This document shows, one piece after another, positions 1 to 10,400 of a stretch of 64,000 bases of DNA. Made by a program: the position numbers and the translations under genes. The stretch comes from Symbiodinium natans (lineage: Eukaryota > Sar > Dinophyceae > Suessiales > Symbiodiniaceae), in contig CAJNDS010002340.1 of NCBI GenBank assembly GCA_905221605.1, positions 1-64,000 on the forward strand, read 5' to 3'. The notes under the pieces are model-generated. The model was not told the origin of the DNA and searched no databases. It worked only from the letters and a program-made list of their open reading frames with translations. Numbering within the stretch: the first letter of the stretch is position 1; each line of letters opens with the position of its first letter.

Positions 1-53
1 GGCCTTCCTGTTACGGGCCCTTCGGCGCTTGGATGGGCCTCTCATCTGAATAC

Positions 54-130
54 GGTTTAGGGTTTAGGGTTTAGGGTTTGGGGTTTGGGGTTTAGGGTTT
101 GGGGTTTGGGGTTTAGGGTTTAGGTTCAAG
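54..130 (+). repeat. TTTAGGG array
   Basis: Mixed TTTAGGG and TTTGGGG units. The first GTTTAG provides the GT donor after exon 8 in the inverted copy. Confidence 0.9.
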
Positions 131-542
131 GTGTAGGGTTCGGGTTGGCTGCAGAATGGTCCGATGTTGGTCTCGAAGTTCCTGACTTTGCTTTTTCCTG
201 ACGGAACTGAACCTCCCAAAACGTCGGGTGTAGGGTTCAGGGTTCAGGCGGAGTGTGATGCTTGCAGGAAAGCTGGCCGATGGCAAGCACGAAAAGCTGC
301 TGGTTCCGAAGCTTCTGCCGCTGCTGGCAGGACTGGAGACCCGGGCCACGACTCTTAGTTGGTCAGTTCTCCCTTTCCGGTTCCTTCAGTACATGTTCCT
401 CTTGTCGTACTGCGCCTGTCCTTTGGAGACCTCCTAGGGACAGGCTTAAGCGACGCCCTTTCGGAGGAGGAGAGATCTTCAAGAAGTTAGAGGCTGGCAA
501 GGCACCTCGCAAGCAGAAAGTTAACTTCAACATGCTCTGACA

Positions 543-644
543 TTGGGATGTTCCCCCTTCTACTACAAGTCCTCAATAGGGATTCTAATAGGGGGTACTA
601 GAATCCCTATTAAGGACTGTGAGTGTAAGGGGGGAACATCCCAA
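543..644 (+). mobile_element. MITE family 1 copy (GGGATGTTCCCCC termini)
   Basis: 102-bp near-perfect hairpin: TTGGGATGTTCCCCC at the left end and its complement at the right. Lies in the intron between exons 10 and 11 of the inverted gene copy. Confidence 0.8.
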
Positions 645-876
645 CTCTGACATAAAGGTGAGACCGGGTTTGGGGTTTGGGGTTTGGGGTTTAGGGTTTA
701 GGGTTTAGGGTTTAGGGTTTAGGGTTTAGGATACTAGGTTTGGGGTTTAGGGTCGACTTCTAGAACAGCTCAAGTGGGGGTACAAGTATGGCGGCTACAA
801 CTACGACTGGTTCTAACCTTATCTCGGGCCCTTAGAACCCTACTTAAGAACCACCACCCGTGAATCTCCAACAATC

Positions 877-934
877 ACCCTAAACCCTAAACCCTAAACC
901 CTAAACCCTAAACCCTAAACCCTAAACCCTAAAC
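877..934 (-). repeat. CCCTAAA array
   Basis: About 8 perfect units. Confidence 0.95.
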
Positions 935-1047
935 CGCAAATTTGGGTGAGGCAGCAGTCTTGGACCTGGGATGTGGTGAGGGCACTGCGCCCTGTTTGAA
1001 GCTCTGACCGCAAAAGGCCTGGAAGAAGCCTTCCTTGGGTACTCAGG

Positions 1048-1127
1048 GCTTAGGGTTTGGGGTTTAGGGTTTAGGGTTTAGGGTTTAGGGTTTGGGGTTT
1101 AGGGTTTAGGGTTTAGGGTTTAGGGCT
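1048..1127 (+). repeat. TTTAGGG array, degenerate
   Basis: About 11 units with TTTGGGG variants; continues as scattered units to 1220. Confidence 0.9.
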
Positions 1128-2489
1128 TGAGGTGGAGGGTTTAGGGTTTAGGGTAGGGGTCTAGGGTTGAGGGTTTGAGGTTTAGGGCGTATGGTTGAGG
1201 GTTTGGGGTTTAGGGTTCAACCTATGTTCCCCGTGGGCTTCAAACAGTGGCTATGTTCTTGCCGTTCGGCTTCCGGGGGTCTCGTTCAGGAACTTGATGT
1301 TGCGGTGCTAGGGTTACATCGTCGAGAGTATAGTACTCTTACATTGGTATCTCAGTTTCGGCTCCATATCGAAAGCCTTGGAGAAGGAACAGGCTTGCTT
1401 TTGGGGTTTGGGGTTTCGGGTTTGGGGTTTAGGGTTGCGGGTTGTGGCTTGATGCAACGCATTGTAGGACCTTGCAACCAAGGATCGCGCAGCGCTTTCC
1501 GAATGCAGAGGTCGTGGGGACGCTTGGCTGGTGTAGGCTTTTGGGTTTTGGGGTTTAGTTTGTTGTTTTGCTGTTGTTGTTTCGGGGGGTTTGCGGTTTG
1601 GAGCTTGAGGTTTTAAAGCACTGAACCCTATTTAGCCTAAACCCTCAACCTCCTATTTTTTGTAAAGCACCGAACCACTCAACTGTATGAACCTTGTAAA
1701 CCCTGAACCCTAAACCTTCAACCCTGAACCCTGAAACTTAACCCTATAAACCCTACACCCTGAGACCGGAACCCCGAACCCTAAACCCTAAACCCTAAAC
1801 CCTAAACCCTAAACCCTAAACCCGAAGCGCTGACTTACTTTGGCGCTCGGCCTGGGAAAGAGAGCACATCACTGTCGTGGATACGATGGAGATGAGGACA
1901 CGGGTTTAGGGTTTAGGGTTTAGGGTTTAGGGTGTGCCCCAACCAACATCTTTTGGGCTGGTTAACGTTAGGATCCCACGTTCCGGCATTTTTAGGTTCG
2001 CAGGGTAGGGTTTAGGGTTTAGGGTTTAGGGTTTAGGGCTTGTGGGGTCTATAGGGCTTATAGTAAGGTTTATGCATCTATCTGTCTCTCATGAGCCTTT
2101 AGGATTTAGGGTCGATCTTCTGTGGTTCTTTACGGCAAGCTTAGATCCTGAGCCTTTTGGGGTTGTAGGGTCTTCTTCATGAGGTATAATTTAAAGCATT
2201 TTTTCGCCGAGTGCTAAAATGCAGCCAAAGATCCGACGCCCCGGGGTACTGTAGGTGTTGAGGCAGGTTTAACGAAGTACCTCTGTTATGGCAGCTTTGA
2301 GCCCTAAACCCTAAACCCTAAACCCTAAACCCTAAACCCAAGAAGTTTAAGCCAGCCCAGGATCGATGCCTGGGCACCCTCCGTGGATGCAGCCACCAAG
2401 AAGGACAGGACAGTCAGTGGTTGGGAGGATTGGATTGGGGTTTGTTCCCTTACATTGCCTCCTAAACCCCCTTGAAGTAGAAAGGGTTA

Positions 2490-2592
2490 AACCCTAAACC
2501 CTAAACCCTAAGCCTAAACCCTAAACCCTAAACCCTAAACCCTAAACCCTAAACCCTAAACCCTAAACCCTAAACCCTAAACCCTAAACCCC
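2490..2592 (-). repeat. CCCTAAA array
   Basis: About 15 units, one CCTAAG variant. Confidence 0.95.
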
Positions 2593-2732
2593 CACTGTTG
2601 TTGCACTGTGACCTGGAATCAGCTCATCCAGAAGCATTGTGGGAGGCCGAAGCAGCAAACTTGACCAATGCAAAGTTCATTTGCAGCCTGCTCAGTTTCT
2701 GCCCGCGGCATTCACGTGCTTCATGCTCATGG

Positions 2733-2870
2733 CAGGGTTTAGGGTTTAGGGTTTAGGGTTTAGGGTTTAAGGGTTTAAGGGTTTAGGGGTTTAAGGGTTT
2801 AAGGGTTTAAGGGTTTAAGGGTTTAAGGGTTTAAGGGTTTAAGGGTTTAAGGGTTTAAGGGTTTAAGGGT
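2733..2870 (+). repeat. TTTAGGG array passing into 8-bp TTTAAGGG units
   Basis: Starts with four TTTAGGG units, then about 13 units of TTTAAGGG with one TTTAGGGG unit. Confidence 0.9.
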
Positions 2871-2982
2871 GACGACTGTCTAGCCTGGCATGCGGTCGTG
2901 CCTGAAGGTGGTGATGCGGCAAGCTTTGGAGACGGTGGCGCGTGGACGGCAAAATTTGACTTGGATGCTTGGCTGACAGCCA

Positions 2983-3069
2983 CCCCTAAACCCTAAACCC
3001 TAAAGCCTAAACCCTAAACCCTAAACCCTAAACCCTAAACCCTAAACCCTAAACCCTAAACCCTAAACC
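2983..3069 (-). repeat. CCCTAAA array in the exon 15-16 intron (inverted copy)
   Basis: About 12 units inside the 284-bp GA-AG intron 2964-3247. Confidence 0.95.
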
Positions 3070-3719
3070 TTCCACTTTTCCGTCTGGTTGATTGTCAACG
3101 TCGGCTCCCAGATCCTGCAACCCGACATGGAGGTTCATGTGTAGCTGCGACTGGCGATCTAAGTGGGGTGTAGGGTTTAGGGTTTAGGGTTTATTGAGAA
3201 CTACCCATGAACGTTCAAGCAAGCGCGAAACCTCACTTGTTGCCCAGGTCACCAGCTTCGATGTCATCCATGACTTGACCAACCCTGAAGCCACCTTGCG
3301 TGAGTGCCGCCGGGTCCTAAAGGCCGACTGCAGCGGTAGGTGGGGGGTTTTGCGAAAATAAGGGGCCCGCAATATAGATCTCCAAATAGTAGGATCCCCA
3401 TAGAATAAGGACCCCAATAAGGTACCCCGAATGTCGGAAACCCCATGTAGGACCTAAGCCATTCTAATACGGTCGTCAATGAAGTTAAGGTCTCCACAAA
3501 GGCAGCGGGAGGAAGCCTGCCACAATCGAGAGAATCCCTCACCCCGAAGGGGTGTGACACTTCAGGGGTGGTGGGCATTCGAAATGAAGGAAAACAATAT
3601 CAAATCGCAATTGCGTACACTCCGTGAAACTAGACCTTCTTTTGAGCTGGTGCAGCATGCTTATGGGTACTTTCGCCATTTGGACCATTCGTGTCAAATC
3701 GCATCGGTCTTATTATGAG

Positions 3720-4795
3720 ATATTTTTATCGATTCCTCATTATGATAGATATAAATTCTTTTCCTCTCCTCGAATGAATGAGATAGTTATTGGTGTTATA
3801 AATTTATTGAGTAATTATGCAGAAGTCAGCGTATAATTTCTATAAATATTCAAATATAAGTGGACGAATTTCATTAAATATATTATATATATATCTTTGA
3901 TATTAGGATTGTCTCGATTCTGTTGGATATAAATTTCAGATAATTCCTTAATTTTTCTTAGATATTAGATTTATCATATGAGAAAATAAATTTGAAGATA
4001 TTTTTATATCAAATGAATTTGAGAATGATGACTCTAATATTAATTTCAAATACGATTAATTTATTATTTTCTTATAAATCCTTACAAATCTATTTTCCAT
4101 TAAGAAAGAATAGAAATATTCGGATAATTTATCGCCGGTCAATAAATATAAAAAATCTCGAAAGAATTTATCAATTAATTCTTCGTCAATTCATTTTCTT
4201 AATTCATCATAGAGAAATCTTCCTCGAATTCCATCAAGCCCCTCCCCCCTCTATAGAAAGAAAAGATTGCAATATGTATAATCTCAAATAAGATTTCGGC
4301 AGCCTCGATATATGAAATATTAATTATCTCAATTTCATCATAGATATGAAATTTGATCGATATTTTAATTATTTCTATAATCATCGTATATCGATATCAA
4401 GCATCTGAGAAAATCGATCAAGAAATATTAGATGTCGAATAATTTCGTCACGACCCAATGAAATTCAATGCTCAATCTCCCGATATTATTAGAATTTAGA
4501 TGATTCGAAAATTTCAGGAGCCGGAAGAAAAGAAATCTATGAGAGATCATGTCGAATAATTTCATCAACGAAGATGAATATTCATTCCTAGTGATGATTA
4601 TATCAAAGAAATATCCCATATAATCAAAAGATATATCAAAGAATCAATGGAGACGAAACCAATAATCCATCAAAATCGTCCTATGAAGGGAATTAAAGGA
4701 GACCAAAAGGAAGACAAATGGAGACAAAAGGCTACTCTTGGATCTCTCCATCAAAGAAATAAATATGGAATCTATAATTCGTTAAAGAGTCGACG
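3720..4795. other. AT-rich island, no gene recognised
   Basis: Strongly AT-rich with many ATCGAT, TCAAT and AGAAAT words, no telomeric repeats, and unlike either flank. ORFs of 60-100 codons here have no coding character. It begins where the left arm decays. Could be low-quality sequence, a foreign or organelle-like insert, or a mutated region. Confidence 0.6.
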
Positions 4796-4857
4796 ATTGG
4801 GGCTCCGAACATTTCCTGCATTCTACGCGCCAGTTTTTCTGCGGGGTACTGCACCAG

Positions 4858-6783
4858 CTAGTCGACCTTCCTGCGCTTCGCAGTGGCTTCTTCTTGTTGA
4901 CGATCTCCCGCACGGGTTTCATTCATGCTATCGCGCTTCACGTCATGCAGGTCCTGTGTGGGACTGTGAGGGTCTGGGGTACCAGGGTTTAGGGTTTGAA
5001 GTTAAACCTTGTTCAACCTGTCTTTGATGGATGGAAGCAATCGCCCAAGAATCCTCATGCAGGTTCGCGCCAAATATCAACACAGACAGCATACTCCCGG
5101 ACCAAGCGAACTCCCCAATGTAACAGTCCACTTGTGCAAGCCGCCAGACATTGCATGTGGCATTGTGTTCTCTGGCTATCCCCTCGCAGCTGTGATGGGG
5201 GCACAGGTCGCACGCATCATCTGGCGCAACTTCAAGATCAACTCTCGAAAGTCGAAACCTTCACAACCCCTAGTTGGGATGTTCCCCCTTATACTAACAG
5301 TCCTTATTGGGGTACTATCATAGGGGGGTACCATAATCCCTATTAAGGACCGTTAGAATAAGGGGGAACATCCCCAGCCCCCTAAGCAACAAACTCTGCG
5401 CCAAGGGTCTGCCGCAATAGCCTCGAAGGCAGCTTTGCCTTGGTTCCATCCAGAATCTGAAGGTGCCCCCTCAAACCCTCAAACCCTCAAACCCTAAAAC
5501 CCTAAAACCCCAAAACCCAAAGCCCTAAAACTTAAAGCCACCCTCATCCTTCAACATCCTGGAAGCCACATGAATTCTGGCTCAAAGCCGATATAAACCC
5601 TGAACGCAAAACCCTAAACCCTAAACCCAAAACTCTAAACCCACGTGGCTTGCCACCCTGGCGAGGAGTGGAAAAGAGCAGGGAGGGAAAAAATCACAGC
5701 GCTCCATGCTCTATTCCGTATTTCGTGGGTTTCGTTTTTAGGGTTTAGGGTTCCTTCGTCGTCCATGTTGCTGGATAGCACACTCTTGCCTGATCGCAGA
5801 GAAGAGGAGGCAAACGGGTACCTGATGTGACGCTCGGTAATACTACGCGCCAGAACCCAGCCATCAGACCGTCTATCCTCTGGTCCTTAGGGTTTATAGG
5901 GTTTACTTCATAGCTCCAGATATGTTGCGGTGACTCTGGCTGGCTGCGCAAAGGAATTCCGAGCTGTCGATTGCACTGTACATGCGGGACTGTACCCGTC
6001 ATCCCGCTTGTAGCATGTGGGCAAGAACGCCGACAGCTACAAGCGAAAAGGATGCAGTCGCACAAAAATTAAGCATGGACTGCCCTAAACCCTATAAACC
6101 CTAAACCCTAAACCCTCAAGTGTCCGGTGTCAAGCTGGCCCAAGCTTCCGTCGAGGGTTCAGGAGATGTGCGCGGGTCGACTTGGTGACCAGGCTGGGTT
6201 CATTTGGTCCCCAAGGTCCTCCCTCCTGATCCGAGAGCCAGCTGCCAGAGGAGCCCTGCCGAATGCACGAGCCAGGATGTTGAAGGTTGCTTGCGGGTTG
6301 CCTCGTGAGCCGGAGCCTCAGGACTTGAGAAAAGAGAGAGGAAGTGCAGAAAAACCGAAAATGCCAAAAACAAAAAAAGAAAACGACTCTGAGCCTGGGG
6401 CCCTTCTGGATTCGCTCCTCGACGATTTCGATGAGACTCCGGCCTCTCCTGCAGAGACCAGGCTGCGAAATAGCTGCCACAGCGTTGCAGTACAAAAAGT
6501 AGCACAAGTGTAGCAACGTCAGACCCTGCAAGCTGCACTGTGTAGCCAAGGTTTTGAAGAACTTTGGCCTTTCGGTGTCTCCTGCTTCGAAGTATCCTCG
6601 AAGCAATAGCACAAACTCATCGTCCTGCAGAGCCGCCCGGATGATGCGAGGATCGTCTTCGTCATCGAGCCAAGCAAACTTTTCCTGCACGGCTGCCATC
6701 ACGACCTCGAGCTGAGTGCTGAAGTAGGTGGTCACAACGTTGCACGAGTCTTCCGGCTTGTAGCGAAAGTCCCTAAGGACGAC
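4858..6783 (-). CDS. Unknown protein, 3' part, basic C-terminal tail
   Basis: Seven phase-consistent exons: 6783-6402, 6301-6190, 5877-5851, 5599-5570, 5469-5402, 5258-5212, 4953-4858; 762 nt ending in TAG. No family recognised. Visible features: acidic stretch WLDDEDDPRIIRAALQDDE, then RSLIEIVEERIQKG, FNILARAFGRAPLAAGSR, MAGFWVYIGFEPEFMGHLQ, LPSRLLRQTLGFDFRELIL, and a C-terminal KRRKVD that could be a nuclear localisation signal. Introns are four GC-AG and two GT-AG, all followed by G. Intron 5259-5401 is almost filled by one 103-bp inverted-repeat element. The first exon may hide another intron. The 5' end continues upstream toward about 7242, where open minus-strand segments exist, but the joins are unresolved. 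Confidence 0.6.
5274..5376 (+). mobile_element. MITE family 1 copy that nearly fills an intron
   Basis: About 103 bp with terminal inverted repeats TTGGGATGTTCCCCCTTAT. It occupies 103 of the 143 bp of the GC-AG intron 5259-5401 in the unknown gene ending at 4858, so this intron may be derived from the element. Confidence 0.75.
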
Positions 6784-7242
6784 CTGGGCGTTCGAGACTG
6801 TCAACGAGACTAAGTGCAAGCAGCAAAGACACGGCTCACACTGAATGTAGGCAGAGAGCATGCCAAATGCCATCACAGCCTTGCAGATGAGCGAGGGTGT
6901 CAACGCCAACCTGATGGTCCTTCAGCCTCAATATGGGTATGAGTTCTGACCACTGGACATACCGCAGCACCATGTAGCGGAACGGCTTGTTGGAGGACAG
7001 GTGGCCTGGCCTGAGCTGTCGAGTGTGACCAGCTTGCAACCCCGCTTCAGCGTGTTGTTCACGAGACCTGCGTCTGAGGCAACTTCACGCGAACCCGCAT
7101 GACCAACCATCTGCTCCACTGCGTTGGTGATGTAACTTGTCCGGCTTGCCACTGTCCGATTCTCACCCATGGCTCGGCAGCTCAAGAGTTTGGTGACCTC
7201 GACTAGTGACTTGGAAGCCTTGGGGAACCTTTGAGCCGACAC
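6784..7242 (-). CDS. Unresolved 5' exons of the unknown gene ending at 4858
   Basis: Minus-strand open segments with coding character: about 7240-7010 (contains SYITNAVEQMVGHAGSREVA and NNTLKRGCKLVTLDSSGQ), about 6995-6910 (FRYMVLRYVQWSELIPILRL) and about 6880-6850 (AVMAFGMLS, which joins the next exon in phase 0 if a GC donor is used). They sit directly upstream of the resolved exons in the same orientation, and about 200 bp downstream of the DUF4336-like gene. Exact exon edges and the start codon could not be fixed. Confidence 0.4.
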
Positions 7243-7445
7243 TTTTGAAACCCGATGGCATTCATCTCACCTGGCTTGTTTGGCATGTTCGTTCGCCAGC
7301 CGCTTGGCTCAATTCGATTGGGTCAAAGGTGGCCTCACAGCTCAAGCTCAAAGTCGGGGTGGTGGCTAACTAGCGGAGGCATGAAGTCAGCTATGACTCC
7401 GCCGGTCAAGGGGTTGCAGGACGGGGCTGAGGGGGCTGGGCCGTT

Positions 7446-10400
7446 TTAGGGTCTTCTGGCCGTGAAATGAGAACAGTGAAGCAAGCTCCATGACATCCTA
7501 GTAGGGTCTATAAGGTTTAACGAAGGGGAACGCCCTTGCAGGCCTGGCAAAATGAAAGCTCTGCTGAGCGCAAGCGTGCGGCAGTCTCCTCGGAATGCCT
7601 CACCGTGGGCATAGCAGATGATACCTGACTGGTTTAGGGTTTAGGGTTTAGGGTTTAGGGTTTAGGGTTTAGGGTTTAGGGTTTAGGGTTTAGGGTTTAG
7701 GGTTTAGGGTTTAGGGTTTAGGGTTTCGTATGGGTGTTCGTCGAAGGATAGCGCGCTTTATGCCCTCTCAGCTGGACCCCCTCATTAAACCTACAAGCGT
7801 TTCGGAGGTGTCGTCTAACGTCTACTATAGGGGCCTAAATAATTAGAATAGGACTCTGGGAGGTATTAGAGTATAATTACAAAGGAACCATAAGGGAATA
7901 CGTTTAGTCTTTCTTGCGACCCCTATACTAAGTGAATGAGAAGGGGCTGATGTCCTGCTGCGCGAGCTGGACATAAAACTTCGCCACGCGCTTGCGGTCA
8001 TGGAGGAAGAGCCTGCGGCAGAGGCTCTGAGGTTCGGGTGCCCCACCGCCAAATTGGAAGCCCAGATTCCCTAAACCCTAAACCCTAAACCCTAAACCCT
8101 AAACCCTAAACCCTAAACCCTAAACCCTACCTAAACCCTAAACCCTAAGTTTGGGGGTTTAAGGGTTTATGGTTGAGGGTTTGGGGTTTTGGGGGTTTAA
8201 GGGTTCAGGGCAACCCAACGCCACACTCAACTTGATCCGGCCGGGCGGCTGAGGTGCTTTTCGGGATTCAAGGTTTCGAGTTTTCGGGGTTGGGGGGGGG
8301 GGGTTTAGGATTTAGGGTTTAGGGTTATAAGGGTTTAGGGTTTTCAATTGAGGGTTTAGGGAACCAGGGCCCTGGGCGTTCTGGGGCTTCGACCATGGAA
8401 CCCCAACCGGTTGGGGAGCGGGCCTACAACGCTCCCAGATTCACAGGCTTTTGGTAAGCAGGTTTCGATTTCGGGTTTAGGGGGGTTTAGGGTTTAGGAA
8501 GCTTTTTACGGAGTTTGGGGTGGGTTTTAGGGGGTTTAAGGGGGTTTCAGGGGGTTTAAGGGGGTTTAAGGGGGTTTAGGGGGCTTAGGGTTTAGGGGGG
8601 TTTTAAGGGGGTTTAGGGGGGTTTAAGGGGGCTTAGGGCTTAAGGAGAAGTGCCACAAAGGGCTCCCAATGGGCTGCCAGGAAGCTTGCCAAGGCGGCCC
8701 ACGCGAGGGAACCCTCCGGGAAGAGGACCGGAGCCGAAGACCCAGGACATGAATCCTCTTAGGGTTTAGGGTTTAGGGTTTAGGGTTTAGGGTTTAGGGT
8801 TTAGGGTTTAGGGTTTAGGGTTTAGGGTTTGGTGAACTTTGGGTTCAGGGTTTAGGGTTAAGGGTCAGTAGGGTTTAGGGGCAAGGGTTCAGGGTTTAGG
8901 GCTTGAAGGGTGCATGCGGATCCACTTAGGGGTTCCCTGTTTTGCTAATAATTAGCTGCTAATGGGGAAGGACCAGTGACGGTTTAGGTGGAAGCGGAGG
9001 ACTCGGAGGGCTCAGACTAGCTGCAATTTCTGACTGGGAGTGTCTGGAGGTTCTTTAGCTTGGGGTTCATTAAGGCGTGTATAACTGTAGAACGGAGATG
9101 AGCTGAGAATCAGGGTTTAGCTTGAAGGCAAAGCAACACGAAAATGAGTTCGGGAGTAGATTTGGGGTGACCACTTCCCTAATCTGTGCAACGAGGGCAG
9201 GAGTGGAGATGACTTACTACAAGAAATCCCTACGAGAGTTCGACTGCAAGGTCCGCACACAATCCGGATGACCGCAGCATGGGAGGGTTCAGGACTTTGG
9301 ATATTTGAGTAGGAGACGATGCGGTAGAGGCGGCTTCCGAATGTTTGGAGGATGATGCGGACGCATGCGCACAACTGTTGAGGAGAACCGGTCGGGCCAA
9401 CACTTACGTGACATCCTCCCTGTCCACACCCCTCGCAAAACCAAGCCACACTCAAGACTCAAGCCCCTGAACCCCCAAACCCCCCAAACTCAGCTACCTA
9501 AACCCCAAAACCCGAAACCCTCGACCCTAAACCCTAAACCTAAACCCCAAACCCTAAACCCTAAACCCCAAGTTGAAGCCAGCGAGGATCCTGATCTCCC
9601 AGGTCTTGGGCGGAGATTCTTTGGGAACCCTGCGGCCTGGGTCGGTGCGCAGGAGCATGTCACAAACGTAGTAGGCCCGCGTGCCATCCGCGAGCTTCAG
9701 GGTGTAGTAGTACCTGATGTTCGGGCCCATGGTGTACTCTTACTATGCAGGAGATGTCGGGCATGATCTGCTATCTTTAGGGTTTTAGGGTTTAGGGGAA
9801 GACTGCTCAAGATCCAAGCAGCTTATCTTAAGTTTAAAGCCTAAACCCTAAACCCTGAACCTTAAACCCTCAACCTAAACCCGAAACCCCAAACCCGAAG
9901 CCATTGCAACCCAGCGACTCGAAGACCTCCGTGCTGTTTTCATTCCAACCGTCTATGGCCTGCGAGACTTGGTTTAGGGTTTAGGGTTTAGGGTTTAGGG
10001 TTTAGGGTTTAGGGTTTAGGGTTGAAGCAAGCCATTCTTGCAAGGGTTTAAGCGGGAATGCCTGTACTTGAAGCAAGTGTTTAACCTAAACGATTTCGGA
10101 TTGCTGGGTGAAGGGTTGAGAACTAATACTCCAGTCTTTCGGCTGAAGGAGCCATCCGTTGAATTGAGGCTCAGAGTATCCGGGACGCAGGGTGGACACC
10201 GATTCTGATTGAGAGAAGAACTCTGAGAACTACTGTAGGGTCGGAATAATCACGAAAAAATATTCCCTTATGGTCTCTTTGTAATTATACCATAATAACC
10301 CCCAAACCCTATTCAAACTATTCAGGCCCCAATACTAGACAGCGAAGCCTCCACTTGGATAGCATCGCCATACAGCTGGCTCAGTTCTCGCGCGTCGAAG

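Larger units (their letters stand above)
2..3322 (+). pseudogene. Inverted partial copy of the methyltransferase gene (exons 8-16)
   Basis: This is the mirror of 16363-19683. Exons at 2-54, 268-337, 444-501, 951-988, 1483-1518, 2361-2403, 2646-2682, 2908-2963 and 3248-3322 match exons 8 to 16 of the minus-strand gene, with the same GC/GA/GT-AG introns between them. The copy cannot be complete in this window: upstream exons would lie before base 1, and the next exon (around 3655-3700) is present only in decayed form, with single-base insertions that break the frame (a GGGTACTTTCGCC-type version of the intact GGGTACTTCGCC). Either a real inverted duplication or an assembly or fold-back artefact. 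Confidence 0.7.
1..3449 (+). repeat. Left arm of a large inverted repeat
   Basis: Reverse complement of 16236-19684 (position x pairs with 19685 minus x). Every exon, telomeric array and element compared by eye matched base for base. The arm may extend left of the window. The match stops abruptly after 3449 and resumes only in decayed form to about 3710. Confidence 0.85.

Noticed and set aside
1-130. TTTAGGG at the window edge as a true chromosome end
   Set aside because: Arrays are short, occur throughout the window in both orientations and lie in introns; the outer sequence at base 1 is exon 8, not telomere.
1191-1616. 141-aa ORF with GLGFRV repeats (and its mirror at 18069-18494)
   Set aside because: GFRV is simply GGGTTTAGGGTT translated; the frame lies in intron 11 and is full of telomeric units.
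5009-5323. Plus-strand ORF of 104 aa at the intron/exon region near 5.2 kb
   Set aside because: Antisense to the exon 5258-5212 (FDFRELILKLRQMMR) and it runs into the MITE; the minus-strand exon joins its neighbours in phase.
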